Shown: positions 33,862 through 43,026 of the stretch, one piece after another | Layout of the letters: every line of letters starts with the position of its first letter | Position numbering within the stretch: position 1 is the first letter of the stretch | Source: Vibrio diabolicus | Lineage (GTDB): Bacteria; Pseudomonadota; Gammaproteobacteria; Enterobacterales; Vibrionaceae | NCBI GenBank assembly: GCA_001048675.1 | Contig: CCKK01000003.1 | Coordinates: 434,001-498,000 of the forward strand | Length of the DNA stretch: 64,000 nucleotides | Direction of reading: 5' to 3' | Made by a program: the position numbers and the translations under genes | The notes under the pieces: generated by a model | What the model was told of the DNA's origin: nothing | The model's database searches: none | What the model saw: only the letters and a program-made list of their open reading frames with translations

Positions 33862-34249
33862 AAAATAATAACTTTCCCTCTCAAATACCCATTCATCATC
33901 TATGCTTTTTAAAGCAGCAAAGCTCATTGCAGATGGTACGAGTGGCCTGCTTTAGTATCAGGCGAAGGATATAAGGTGAGAATTGGCTCACACAACACAA
34001 CGATTTTGTTTCAAAAGTGAGAATCGTCACAGATCGAGATTTTGCTCGTTTTAGCCGTTTCGTCAATAACGCCAAGGGCTAGCGCGAGATCGAGCCAAAT
34101 ACGCACTTTGTGTTTTGACAAAGGGTTTACAAAGCACACTTTTTCACCCGCTATATTCCGCCCCCCGAATTTATTCAGAACAAGATTCTGATTATTCATA
34201 TAAGAAATTCATCAACTTATAACGATAAGCCTGAGCAAACTTTGACACT
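33862..34249 (+). promoter_or_regulatory. 388-base intergenic region before the FUSC efflux operon
   Basis: No convincing gene is present; a 62-codon leftward frame at 34011-34199 lacks a ribosome site. Close to the FUSC start there is an inverted repeat TCAGAA-N5-TTCTGA (34175-34191), about 60 bases before the ATG, which could be an operator for a local regulator. No clear -35/-10 pair was assigned. Confidence 0.4.
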
Positions 34250-36424
34250 ATGAACGACAAAATAAAATTCGCTATTAAAGTATCGCTTAGCCTGACTCTG
34301 GCTTATCTGATCCCGTTTGCCATGGGTTGGCCGCAAGCATCGACGGCCGCAACCACAGTGATGCTGATTGCATCCACAGGTAGTCGTCGTGAATCACTCG
34401 CCAAAGGTACCTTACGCGTGTTCGGTACGTTGGTTGGCGCCGTCGTTGGCTTGTTACTAGTGGGATTGTTTGCCCAAGACCGCTTGCTGTACATGCTGAG
34501 CGTGTCGGTTGTGGTCTCTTTCATTTTTTACTTCCGTAATGCCTATCAAAAAGATCCAACGCTACTCATGCTGACCGGTGTGATGACGCTAATGATATCC
34601 AATGGCGGTGACGCAGAAGGTGCGTTTCTTTATGGCGTTGACCGCGCTTATATGACGGTGTTTGGGGTGGTGGTTTACACACTCGTCGGGACTTTCTTAT
34701 TCCCGACCAAAACAGAACAAAACCTAAGACAGCTCATCGAACAACTCAACCAAGCACAACGCGCGTTGTTCACCGCTATCTTGCAAAATTTCGAGCAAAA
34801 ATCGGCAGAGCAAGTCTCTCCTCAAGAAAAGGGAGAAGAAAATCCAGAAGCAGGAGAGCCACAACCTAGCGTGGATTCTCTTATCGAACAGATGTTTGCC
34901 GCCCAAAATGCGCTCGAACAGCGTTTTGCCACAGTCAGTGTGGAATGCAGCGACGTGTCGGCCTACATGAAAGAGTGGCGCTTGGCGGTTCATTTGAACA
35001 AGCAAGTAACGCAACAATTGACCGTCGCGGCGCATAGCCACTTTAGCCACCAGCAAGACCGTGAAAGCATCAGCAACTTTGATCAAGCCGTTGCGGAAAT
35101 TGACGCGCTATTTGATACCTGCCAACAAGTCTGGGACGAAAAAGAGCCCGCTTTTCGTGCTCAAGAGTTCAAAGTCGAATACAACCAGGCGTTGCTTGAA
35201 GACGCGGCGCACCTAGAGAAAGGCTCTGCGCTTATGCTGGGGCACCTCTTGGGGCTCATGCATCAAAACTTGTCGCGTTTAGCGGAGAGCATTAGCTGCA
35301 TTGACTCTGTGACGAACAATGTCTCCTATGACGTGCCGCTGCCGAAACCGAAAGGCAAGTTTCTATGGTGGGACGCAGAAAACTTTAAAACCGCGGTCAA
35401 AACCTTTGTCACTTATTGGGTTGCAGGACTGATTTGGATTTATTTCAATCCACCAGGCGGCTACTCGTTCGTGGTCTTCTCGACCATGTTTATGTCTTTG
35501 CTGTCGTTCGTGCCTGTGCACCCGATTTTGTTGCTTGTGCTGTTCACTTTCGGCTTTTTGTTCGCGGTGCCTTCTTACGTCTTCATTCTTCCCCAATTGG
35601 ATCTCGGGTTAGAGCTTGGCCTATTCATCTTTATCTACACTTTTATCGGCTTTTATCTGTTCAACGGGCCAGTGACGATTTTCTACATGGTGGGCTTGTT
35701 TGTTCTCGGTTTAGACAACAACATGTTCTATCACTTCGGGATCCTCATGACGATCATGCTGCTGTTCTACATGGTGGTGTTCATGATCATTTTCGCGCAC
35801 TACTTCCCGTTTAGCTCACGACCAGAACACCTCTTTTTGACCATAAAAGAGCGCTATTTTAGGCACACTCGGGATCTGTTTGACTCCTATCAGAAGCAGT
35901 CCAGCTCGATTATCACGCCGCTCAAACGGGCCTTGCACTTGGTGACGCTCAACGTTTCATCGAAAAAGCTCAAGGTGTGGGGTTCGAAAATCAACCACAA
36001 ACACTTTGACAAAACCACGCCAGAAGCGATTGGCGCGTTTAGCAAAGCGTGTGATGTACTCAGTAATCACATCAACATCTTAATGGCCGCCGAGAAAAAG
36101 TTGATGACCAATCCGCTGATCACTCAGCTTCGCCAACAACACCGCGATTCCATCATTCCTTTGATGGCGGGCGCTTTAGCCAGCCACCAAGCAACACAAG
36201 AACTCGACTCCGTATTCGACCAATACAGTCAGGATTACCAAACATTCGAAGATAAACTGGAAGATTTTTTTAGTGAGTTGGATTTATCTGACTACGCTTA
36301 TTCTGAGATAGCCGGTTTTTATATCTTGCTGAATTTAAAACGGAACGTGTTCGAAGCAATCAAGCATTGCAAGCAAACCTACGAGGATATCGATTGGGTG
36401 AACTTACAACAGAAGCGGTTTTAA
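34250..36424 (+). CDS. FUSC-family inner membrane efflux protein (AaeB/YccS-like)
   Basis: The 724-residue protein has two sets of about five to six membrane segments (1-150 and 375-525), separated and followed by long cytoplasmic helical regions, the FUSC-family plan (aromatic acid exporter AaeB, YccS). Recognisable stretches are AMGWPQASTAATTVMLIASTGSRRES in the first membrane half and WIYFNPPGGYSFVVFSTMFMSL in the second. The ATG has little ribosome site. It is the first gene of a four-gene tripartite efflux operon with an outer-membrane factor (11 bases after), DUF1656 and HlyD proteins. Substrates are probably hydrophobic acids, by analogy. Confidence 0.9.
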   Translation: MNDKIKFAIKVSLSLTLAYLIPFAMGWPQASTAATTVMLIASTGSRRESLAKGTLRVFGTLVGAVVGLLLVGLFAQDRLLYMLSVSVVVSFIFYFRNAYQKDPTLLMLTGVMTLMISNGGDAEGAFLYGVDRAYMTVFGVVVYTLVGTFLFPTKTEQNLRQLIEQLNQAQRALFTAILQNFEQKSAEQVSPQEKGEENPEAGEPQPSVDSLIEQMFAAQNALEQRFATVSVECSDVSAYMKEWRLAVHLNKQVTQQLTVAAHSHFSHQQDRESISNFDQAVAEIDALFDTCQQVWDEKEPAFRAQEFKVEYNQALLEDAAHLEKGSALMLGHLLGLMHQNLSRLAESISCIDSVTNNVSYDVPLPKPKGKFLWWDAENFKTAVKTFVTYWVAGLIWIYFNPPGGYSFVVFSTMFMSLLSFVPVHPILLLVLFTFGFLFAVPSYVFILPQLDLGLELGLFIFIYTFIGFYLFNGPVTIFYMVGLFVLGLDNNMFYHFGILMTIMLLFYMVVFMIIFAHYFPFSSRPEHLFLTIKERYFRHTRDLFDSYQKQSSSIITPLKRALHLVTLNVSSKKLKVWGSKINHKHFDKTTPEAIGAFSKACDVLSNHINILMAAEKKLMTNPLITQLRQQHRDSIIPLMAGALASHQATQELDSVFDQYSQDYQTFEDKLEDFFSELDLSDYAYSEIAGFYILLNLKRNVFEAIKHCKQTYEDIDWVNLQQKRF

Positions 36425-36434
36425 AGGTGGGGAT

Positions 36435-38078
36435 ATGATGCTTCCAAAACTAACCAAACCAAGCCTCGCCATACTTTCCCTGCTCGGGCTCAGTGCGTGT
36501 ACCACTGTGGGGCCAGACTATGTCCACCCACCGAAAACGCCATTGCCAAGCGATTGGTCGGTGCAAAAAGCAGTCAAAGATACGCAGCAATCCGAGCAAC
36601 AATTACAACAGTGGTGGCAGCAGTTTAACGACCCGACGCTCAATCGATTAGTCGAGTTGGCGAATGAGCAAAACCTAGACATAGAAGCCGCGGGGCTGCG
36701 CATTGTCCAAGCTCGTTCATTACTTGGCATTTCGACCGGCTTGCAATACCCGCAAGTTCAAACCGTGTCAGGAAATCTAGCGCGTGCCTACGTGAATGAT
36801 CAGGGTGTAAACAACGCCGCTCTGTCGTTTGATGCTGCGTGGGAAATGGATATTTGGGGCAAATACGCTCGTGGTATCGAATCTGCAGAAGCCGGTTATT
36901 ACGCATCCATCGCCTCGTATCACGACATCATGGTCACCATCACCGCCGAAGTAGCACGCAATTACATTAACTATCGCACATTCCAAGAACGTATTTTGCT
37001 GTCTCGCCGCAATATCGAGATTCAAGAACGCGTTGTGCACATCACCCAAGTTCAGTTTGATTCCGGCAACGTAACAGAGCTAGACGTACAGCAAGCGAAA
37101 AACCAGCTTTACACCACAAAAGCCGCGCAACCAAGCCTCGAAGTCGCGATGAAGCAATCGCGCACTGCACTGGCTTTGCTATTGGGTGTATTGCCTGAAG
37201 AAGTAGAGAAATTGCTGCAATCGGAAGGTTTGACGCAGCAAATTGCTGATTATGAAGCGCAGTTCAAATCGACGGGCAGAAAATCGGCGCTATCGGGCAC
37301 CGACGAGCACTCCATTGTGCCGCGCCCACCGCTGTTGGATACCCAAGTGGACGCGAACTTAGTGATGCGACGTCCTGATTTGCAAGTCTCTGAGATGCAA
37401 GCTCGCGCGCAAAGTGCGCAGATTGGCGTGGCGGAAACGGCTCTGTACCCAAGCTTTTCGTTGTTCGGCTCCATCGGTATCGACAGTACGGTTCCCGACG
37501 GCAGCAGTTTCAGTTTTAGCGATTCGCTCACCATGGTGGTTGGCCCAACGTTCAGTTGGAACATTTTCCAATACGGACGCGTGAAAAATAACATTCGTTT
37601 CGAAGATGCTCGTTTCCAAGAAACGCTGACCAACTACAACAAAAAAGTGCTGCAAGCCGTGAACGAAGTGACCAATGCGATCGAAGCGTATGACCTGTAT
37701 TTGCAGCAAAAAGATTTACGTTTGCAATCGGTCAACTCTTCCATTCGTGCGTTCAACATCTCCATGACGCAGTACGAAAATGGCCAAATTTCTTTTGAGC
37801 GACTGCTCAACTCAGTCGAAAAAATGACGCGCGCGGAAGACAGTTACGCGCAAATAAAAGGCAATGTCGCGAACCAAGTGATCGCGCTGTACAAAGCGTT
37901 GGGCGGCGGCTGGCAGGCACAAACGGGGAAACCATTCCTTGAAGAATCCATCGCCAAAAAGATGCAAGATCGTACCGATTGGGACGGTTATCTGGATGAA
38001 GAAAACCGCACGTTGCCACCTTTGCCTATCGAAACACCGACGGAAAACGGCGATAAGAACAAAACGGAGGATCTCTAA
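36435..38078 (+). CDS. Outer membrane efflux lipoprotein (NodT/CusC/TolC family)
   Basis: The 547-residue protein carries a lipoprotein signal (ILSLLGLSAC, cysteine near residue 22) and the NodT-type start TTVGPDYVHPPKTPLPSDW. Two repeats of the OEP domain follow (about 75-265 and 300-490), with the usual LALLLGVLPEEVE and RRPDLQVSEMQARAQSAQIGVAETALYPSFSLFGSIG phrases (shortened here). It would form the trimeric channel through the outer membrane. It sits unusually between the FUSC pump and the DUF1656 gene in the operon. Its stop overlaps the next ATG by one base. Confidence 0.93.
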   Translation: MMLPKLTKPSLAILSLLGLSACTTVGPDYVHPPKTPLPSDWSVQKAVKDTQQSEQQLQQWWQQFNDPTLNRLVELANEQNLDIEAAGLRIVQARSLLGISTGLQYPQVQTVSGNLARAYVNDQGVNNAALSFDAAWEMDIWGKYARGIESAEAGYYASIASYHDIMVTITAEVARNYINYRTFQERILLSRRNIEIQERVVHITQVQFDSGNVTELDVQQAKNQLYTTKAAQPSLEVAMKQSRTALALLLGVLPEEVEKLLQSEGLTQQIADYEAQFKSTGRKSALSGTDEHSIVPRPPLLDTQVDANLVMRRPDLQVSEMQARAQSAQIGVAETALYPSFSLFGSIGIDSTVPDGSSFSFSDSLTMVVGPTFSWNIFQYGRVKNNIRFEDARFQETLTNYNKKVLQAVNEVTNAIEAYDLYLQQKDLRLQSVNSSIRAFNISMTQYENGQISFERLLNSVEKMTRAEDSYAQIKGNVANQVIALYKALGGGWQAQTGKPFLEESIAKKMQDRTDWDGYLDEENRTLPPLPIETPTENGDKNKTEDL

Positions 38079-38281
38079 TGCCTCATGAACTCTCTTGGGG
38101 AGACATTTACTTTTCTCCCACGCTACTGGTGCTCTTTCTCGCCGTCACGGCAACGTGGATAACGGTGATGATATTGAACAAGACACGTTTGTCTCGCTTC
38201 ATCGCTTTTCCGTCTCTGACGTTTATTGCCATCATGGTCGGTTATGTGGTGGCCATCGACAGCTTTTATATTCAATTTTAG
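38078..38281 (+). CDS. DUF1656 small membrane protein (AaeX-like)
   Basis: This 67-residue protein with two membrane segments (about 12-32 and 40-62) begins MPHELSWGDIYFSPTLLV, the standard DUF1656 start. It accompanies FUSC and HlyD subunits in aaeXAB-type operons; its exact role is unknown. It overlaps the outer-membrane factor gene by one base and is directly followed by the membrane-fusion gene. Confidence 0.92.
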   Translation: MPHELSWGDIYFSPTLLVLFLAVTATWITVMILNKTRLSRFIAFPSLTFIAIMVGYVVAIDSFYIQF

Positions 38282-39184
38282 GTGCCAAACAAGATGAAAA
38301 AACTATTCGTAATCGCACTCAATCTTGTCATTCTTGGTGGCGCAGCTTGGCTCGGCTATCAAAAATTTGAAGAGTATTTTAATAACCCATGGACACGCGA
38401 TGGCCAAGTACGCGCGAACGTCATCAAGGTCGCACCGCGAGTGTCTGGCCCAATTGTGAATGTTTCGGTGCAAGACAACCAAGAAGTGAAAACGGGCGAT
38501 TTACTGTTTGAAATCGACCCAACTACTTACGAAGTCGCACTATCTCAAGCTGAAGTGGCGTTGGAAAAATCCATCGTGAGCTCTCGCGGTAAAAAAATCG
38601 AATACGATCGCCTTAAAGACATTCGCGCGAAAGACCGCGGCGCTGTATCTCACAAGGATCTGATTCGTCGTGAAATCGCTTACGAGGAATCGCTACTGCA
38701 AATCAAATCTGCAGAAGAGCAATTAAAGTCAGCGCGCCTTAACCTCAGTTTCACCAAAGTTTATGCGGCCGTCGATGGTTTTGTGTCTAACCTCGATATT
38801 CGAAACGGTACACAAGCGGTCGCAAACCAACCACTGCTCGCACTGATCGACAAAAACAGTTTCTGGGTATTTGGCTTCTTCCGCGAAAACCAACTCGCGC
38901 AAATCGAACCGGGTAGCCAAGCACGTGTCACCTTGATGTCTCACCCAGACACGCCTATCGACGCGACCGTTGACTCTATCGGTTGGGGTATTGCGCCGAA
39001 AGACGGCACGGTCGGTTACAACCTTCTTCCAAACGTGAACCCTGTTTTTCAGTGGATTCGCTTAGCACAACGTATTCCGGTACGAATCTCCATCCAAGAG
39101 CTTCCTGAAGATGTTGATCTTCGATTCGGGCTTTCTGCGTCCATTATGGTGATGAAAGATTCATCGGCAGAAAATGAACAGTAA
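38282..39184 (+). CDS. HlyD/AaeA-like membrane fusion protein
   Basis: This periplasmic adaptor links the inner-membrane FUSC pump to the outer-membrane channel. It has one N-terminal membrane anchor (residues 6-24), then NPWTRDGQVRANVIKVAPRVSGPI, VSVQDNQEVKTGDLLFEID and a barrel domain with QPLLALIDKNSFWVFGFFRENQL, all close to AaeA. The listed start is GTG 38282; an ATG at 38294 preceded by AGGTG is equally possible, giving 296 residues. It is the last member of the tripartite operon, followed 16 bases later by a potassium channel gene. Confidence 0.92.
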   Translation: MPNKMKKLFVIALNLVILGGAAWLGYQKFEEYFNNPWTRDGQVRANVIKVAPRVSGPIVNVSVQDNQEVKTGDLLFEIDPTTYEVALSQAEVALEKSIVSSRGKKIEYDRLKDIRAKDRGAVSHKDLIRREIAYEESLLQIKSAEEQLKSARLNLSFTKVYAAVDGFVSNLDIRNGTQAVANQPLLALIDKNSFWVFGFFRENQLAQIEPGSQARVTLMSHPDTPIDATVDSIGWGIAPKDGTVGYNLLPNVNPVFQWIRLAQRIPVRISIQELPEDVDLRFGLSASIMVMKDSSAENEQ

Positions 39185-39200
39185 CTAAGTGAGAAGAACC

Positions 39201-39887
39201 ATGGTCATTGGTAAAAAACTCAAAAACATTAATGAAGAAAACAACTTCTTCTATCTAACCTTAGCGCTGGTGATTTTGTTGCTAGGGAGTGCGATGGCAC
39301 AAGTGGTGGGTGAAGGGACGATTGAACACATACTGCAGGCGTTCACGGTTCTCACGTTCATTGTCTGTTTTGCCAGCCTTCGCTTTGACAAAACGTGGTC
39401 TCGATTCCTCTATACCCTGTTTGGTGTTTGGGTACTGGTGATTGTGATCAAGACCGTTTTTAACATCCGCGAGATGAATGTGGTGATGCTTGCCCTCACC
39501 TTCGCGTTCTTTTTCGGCACTTTTAAATCCATCGCAAGACAGATTCTTTTCACTGGCCACGTCAACAGCAACAAAGTGATTGGCTCGGTCGCGCTTTTCT
39601 TGCTGCTTGGTCTGATGTGGGCGATTGCCTACCTCATTCTGCTTGAGTTCTCGCCTGAAGCCTTTACCGGCATGGAAGCGATTTCTTGGGGGCAGAACTT
39701 CTCCAATGCGGCGTATTTCAGTTTCGTCACCTTAACCACGCTCGGTTATGGCGACATCAGTCCTCTAACGCCACTGGCTCAAGTCGTGGTGTATTTAGAG
39801 GCCATTACAGGTGTGTTTTATATGGCGATTGTTGTTTCAAGTCTCGTCAGTTCTAACATTGATCATCAGGTAAACAAAAATGGATAA
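39201..39887 (+). CDS. Potassium channel family protein (two-pore-segment type)
   Basis: The protein has six hydrophobic segments, the last two framing a pore loop with the selectivity filter TLTTLGYGDISPLTPLA (TTLGYGD). The 228 residues have no cytoplasmic RCK domain. It probably passes potassium across the inner membrane. I chose ATG 39201 (AGAAG upstream); a GTG at 39189 is in frame. It lies 16 bases after the HlyD gene and overlaps the AI-2E family gene by 8 bases, so it may be co-transcribed with the efflux operon. No functional link is known. Confidence 0.85.
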   Translation: MVIGKKLKNINEENNFFYLTLALVILLLGSAMAQVVGEGTIEHILQAFTVLTFIVCFASLRFDKTWSRFLYTLFGVWVLVIVIKTVFNIREMNVVMLALTFAFFFGTFKSIARQILFTGHVNSNKVIGSVALFLLLGLMWAIAYLILLEFSPEAFTGMEAISWGQNFSNAAYFSFVTLTTLGYGDISPLTPLAQVVVYLEAITGVFYMAIVVSSLVSSNIDHQVNKNG

Positions 39888-41028
39888 ACAATCGGTAAAA
39901 ATCGACAGTAAGCTTTTCATCAGTAATATGGTGGAATCAGCAATACGCATTGGCTTGATCTTCGTCTTGCTGATGTTTACATACGACATCATCAAACCCT
40001 TCATTCTTCCCGTTATTTGGGGTGCAATTATAGCCGTCGCTTTAATGCCACTTACAAAAAAGCTGGAGCGTGCATATGGCGGTCGTAGAGGCCTGGCAGC
40101 CACAACGATTGCTTTACTTGGTATTGCACTCTTAGTCACACCACTTGTTATGGTGTCAGGCTCCATTGTGGATGGTGCAACGCATGCGCTTGAAGTATTG
40201 CAAAACGGACAAGTGAAGATCCCAGGTCCAAAACCTTCCGTTGCGGATTGGCCTGTCGTAGGTGATAAGCTCTATGAGGTGTGGACCCTATTCGCGACTA
40301 ACCTTGAACAAGCGATTCAAACCTTTATGCCGCAGATAAAGTCCGCGCTCACTTCTTTGCTAGGCACACTTGGCGGTGTATTGGGCAGTTTACTGCTTTC
40401 AATCTTGTCACTTGCGATTGCAGCAGGTTTTATGACGTACTCTGAATCTGCAGCATCAGGGCTAAGAACCATCGCTATTCGTACCGCTGGTGAAAACGCT
40501 AAAAGCTGGACCACGCTTATCGCCGCAACCATTAAAAGCGTACTGCTTGGCGTAGTCGGTGTGGCGGCGATTCAAGCCCTATTGATCGGTGCTGGTTTCT
40601 TTGTATTTGGCGTTCCAGCAGCTGGTTTGCTCACTCTGATTCTGATGATCTTGTGTATCGCTCAGCTACCAGCGCTGCTTGCCGTACTACCAGTGATCGG
40701 CTTTATGTACATGACTCAAGATACAACGACAGCCACCATGTTTACTGTCTGGGTAGTAGTTGCAGCTCTTTCTGAAAACCTGTTCAAACCAATGTTAATG
40801 GGACGTGGTGTCGACGTACCAATGCCTGTGATTCTGCTCGGTGCCATCGGTGGTATGCTTTTCTACGGCATCGTTGGTCTGTTCTTAGGTGCTGTTATCC
40901 TGGCGATTTGGTATGAGTTATTTGTTTGGTGGTTGAGCATTGAGAAAGCACAACAGCAAGAAGAAATGGCAGAACAACAAGACGCTTCTGATGACCAATC
41001 AGAGCCTGGACACGGTGCTGGCATATAA
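39880..41028 (+). CDS. AI-2E family transporter (PerM-like membrane protein)
   Basis: The 382-residue protein has about eight membrane segments and the family phrases KPFILPVIWGAIIAVALMPLTKKLE near the N-terminus and LSENLFKPMLMGRGVDVPMPVILLGAIGGMLFYGIVGLFLGAV (shortened) near the C-terminus. AI-2E (TqsA/YdiK/PerM) proteins are permease-like; members export autoinducer-2 or act as sodium/proton antiporters, so the function is open. A polar, glutamine-rich C-terminal tail is present. It overlaps the potassium channel gene by 8 bases, and a hairpin follows. Confidence 0.88.
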   Translation: MDKQSVKIDSKLFISNMVESAIRIGLIFVLLMFTYDIIKPFILPVIWGAIIAVALMPLTKKLERAYGGRRGLAATTIALLGIALLVTPLVMVSGSIVDGATHALEVLQNGQVKIPGPKPSVADWPVVGDKLYEVWTLFATNLEQAIQTFMPQIKSALTSLLGTLGGVLGSLLLSILSLAIAAGFMTYSESAASGLRTIAIRTAGENAKSWTTLIAATIKSVLLGVVGVAAIQALLIGAGFFVFGVPAAGLLTLILMILCIAQLPALLAVLPVIGFMYMTQDTTTATMFTVWVVVAALSENLFKPMLMGRGVDVPMPVILLGAIGGMLFYGIVGLFLGAVILAIWYELFVWWLSIEKAQQQEEMAEQQDASDDQSEPGHGAGI

Positions 41029-41071
41029 TAAATCAATAAGTTAGAAAGAAATTTAATCTATAACTTATGAT

Positions 41072-41100
41072 ATCAAACCGCTCTATTGCAGCGGTTTGAT
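41072..41100 (+). terminator. Hairpin after the AI-2E family gene
   Basis: ATCAAACCGCT (41072-41082) pairs perfectly with AGCGGTTTGAT (41090-41100), loop CTATTGC; the following TCTATTT is moderately T-rich. It probably ends the long efflux transcript. Confidence 0.7.
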
Positions 41101-41244
41101 TCTATTTGGATCACAGTTTCCCCGTAATAAATGCGATAAAAATGACGTTCTTGTTAAATTTTCATACTTCTTACACTTGGGAGTTGCAATCGGGCAATGA
41201 ACGATGCACTCTCGATGACCACTAATTTGCTTAGGATAAAAACA

Positions 41245-41916
41245 ATGAAATTGATCAAGCCTTTAACTTGTGCGCTTGCTCTCGCAATGAGTGGCATGGC
41301 ATTCGCAGATGTAACCGTGAGTGTTCCTGACAACGTTTCAGTATTAGCGGCTAACGGTGAAAAAGCAGACCTTTCGGGTGGTTTTTTCGCCTCGGAAAGA
41401 ACACTAACGTTACCTGATGGCGTTAACCAAGTCGTATTTCGCTTCGCCCCTTACTTTAACCAAGGTAATGACCGTTTAAGTGTTGAAAGCGATGTTATCG
41501 TTACACGATTTGACGCTGCCAATGCCGAGCTGACGCTACAAATGCCAGAATACCGCAACCTTCGCGATGCGGAAGAAAAGATCAAGGACTTAGATTGGAA
41601 ACTGGTTGATGATTCAGGCAACACCGTCGCCGTTGAGCAAGACAAATTGATCAAACCGGGTATGCAAATCGGTCGTGATTACGTGCGTGAAGTGGAAAGC
41701 TACAACAAAACAGGCGGCGTTGCTGCTATCGCTGTTGCTGGTGCAGCCGTTGCTCAACCAGTCACACTACCAGCAAAGATTCCTGAAGATATGCAACAAG
41801 CAAGAGCGACTGCGGTTAAATCAGATTCGACAGCAGAAGAGATGCTGCACTTCTGGTACCAAAAAGCAGACGCAGAAACCAAAGCTCGCTTTAAAGCGTA
41901 CGTTAATCAACAATAA
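41245..41916 (+). CDS. DUF2057 (UPF0319, YccT-like) exported protein
   Basis: From the ATG at 41245 the protein has 223 residues with a clear signal peptide (MKLIKPLTCALALAMSGMAFA) and a DUF2057 domain (VTVSVPDNVSVLAANGEKAD, GGFFASERTLTLPDGVNQVVFRFAPYF shortened, ending FWYQKADAETKARFKAYVNQQ). The family is periplasmic with no firm function; YccT has been reported to affect curli in E. coli. Frame upstream to 41197 is open but would bury the signal peptide. AGGAT lies before the ATG, and a good terminator follows. Confidence 0.88.
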   Translation: MKLIKPLTCALALAMSGMAFADVTVSVPDNVSVLAANGEKADLSGGFFASERTLTLPDGVNQVVFRFAPYFNQGNDRLSVESDVIVTRFDAANAELTLQMPEYRNLRDAEEKIKDLDWKLVDDSGNTVAVEQDKLIKPGMQIGRDYVREVESYNKTGGVAAIAVAGAAVAQPVTLPAKIPEDMQQARATAVKSDSTAEEMLHFWYQKADAETKARFKAYVNQQ

Positions 41917-41940
41917 GTCTGATTGACTCTATCGATATTA

Positions 41941-41966
41941 AAAAAGCCACTTCATGTGGCTTTTTT
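41941..41966. terminator. Bidirectional terminator between DUF2057 gene and fpr
   Basis: AAAAAGCCAC pairs with GTGGCTTTTT around loop TTCAT, with T runs in both directions. It can serve both the DUF2057 gene and the converging fpr gene. Confidence 0.9.
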
Positions 41967-42050
41967 GATCGAACAAGCTAGGACGTTTGAACGACTTTGG
42001 TATTGGTGATCATCATGTGTTCAATATGGTTATATCAATTTAACCAAACG

Positions 42051-42815
42051 CTACCAGTAACGCTCATAGATGATATTGCCTCCTGTTTTAGGACGATACT
42101 TTTCCAACCCAAGCCCTTGTAAGACTGGCAAGGTATCTTTGATCATCTGCGGGTTCCCACACATCATGACAAAACTACTTTGAGCAGAGAATGGCACATC
42201 AGCAGCGTTGGACAGTCTACCCGATTCGATGAGTTCGGGAATTCGACCTTGTAACTGACCATCCACCACTTCCCTACTGACTATCGGGATGTACTTTAAT
42301 CTGCCTTCATATCGTTGCTGTAGTTGCTCAATCAGATATTTGTAGACCAGATCTTTTTCGTAGCGAACCGCATGAACAAGCACAATTCGCTCATTATGAG
42401 GTGGTAAGTTTATATCATCCAGTAGCGATAAAAACGGTCCAATACCTGTACCTGTAGATAGCAGCCACAGATCATGAGCCTGTTTAGGAATAGAATCGTG
42501 GATTAAATCACCATGTGCGGTCTCACCAACATAAATACTATCACCAGATTTAAGCTTTTGGAGCCTTGGGGAAAGTTGTCCTTGAGGGTCCGCTACTATT
42601 AGGAACTCCAACCAATCGAACTGTTCGCTTGGTGCATTAACCACAGAGTAAGCACGGCTGATCGGCTTGCCCTCATCATCTAGCAAAGCAAGCTTGGTGA
42701 ACTGGCCGGCTTTAAAGGTAAGAGGCGCGCCTGAGACCCTTAAACTGAACAGCTCGCCAGTCCAGTCAATGCGTTTTTCCACCTTGGCTAGATTGAAACC
42801 TTTCAGCTCAGTCAT
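42051..42815 (-). CDS. fpr: Ferredoxin/flavodoxin--NADP reductase Fpr
   Basis: The 254-residue FAD protein passes electrons between NADPH and ferredoxin or flavodoxin. It shows the FAD site ISRAYSVVNAPSE (R-x-Y-S), the NADP site LLSTGTGIGPFLSLLDD and a C-terminus NIIYERYW as in the bacterial Fpr subgroup. E. coli Fpr is 248 residues. An AGGAGG-like site precedes the start. It is divergent from a thioesterase gene over a 10-base-arm palindrome (42866-42893), which probably controls one or both. Confidence 0.94.
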   Translation of the reverse strand: MTELKGFNLAKVEKRIDWTGELFSLRVSGAPLTFKAGQFTKLALLDDEGKPISRAYSVVNAPSEQFDWLEFLIVADPQGQLSPRLQKLKSGDSIYVGETAHGDLIHDSIPKQAHDLWLLSTGTGIGPFLSLLDDINLPPHNERIVLVHAVRYEKDLVYKYLIEQLQQRYEGRLKYIPIVSREVVDGQLQGRIPELIESGRLSNAADVPFSAQSSFVMMCGNPQMIKDTLPVLQGLGLEKYRPKTGGNIIYERYW

Positions 42816-42865
42816 GAGACACCTCCTATTTGGTTACTCTTAGTTAAACTTACGCCTTCAACTCG

Positions 42866-42893
42866 ATTATGTAAAGTTTCTAGTTTACATAAT
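42866..42893. promoter_or_regulatory. Long perfect palindrome between fpr and the thioesterase gene
   Basis: ATTATGTAAA (42866-42875) and TTTACATAAT (42884-42893) are perfect 10-base arms around an 8-base spacer. It is 51 bases from the fpr start and about 134 from the thioesterase start. It is not a SoxS or FNR match; the binding protein is unknown. Confidence 0.7.
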
Positions 42894-43026
42894 AAGATTG
42901 CCATTTCATTTCACATTTTAAAAACAATTTTATTACATATTAAATAATTACATCTAGAATAAATGCTCAAAGTGATAAGTCGCGTCGCAATTTGTGGCAA
43001 TGCAGATGAAAAAGGAGCAACTAAAA

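Noticed and set aside
34011..34199. 62-codon leftward frame before the FUSC operon
   Set aside because: No ribosome site and no recognisable family; kept only as a note in the intergenic entry.
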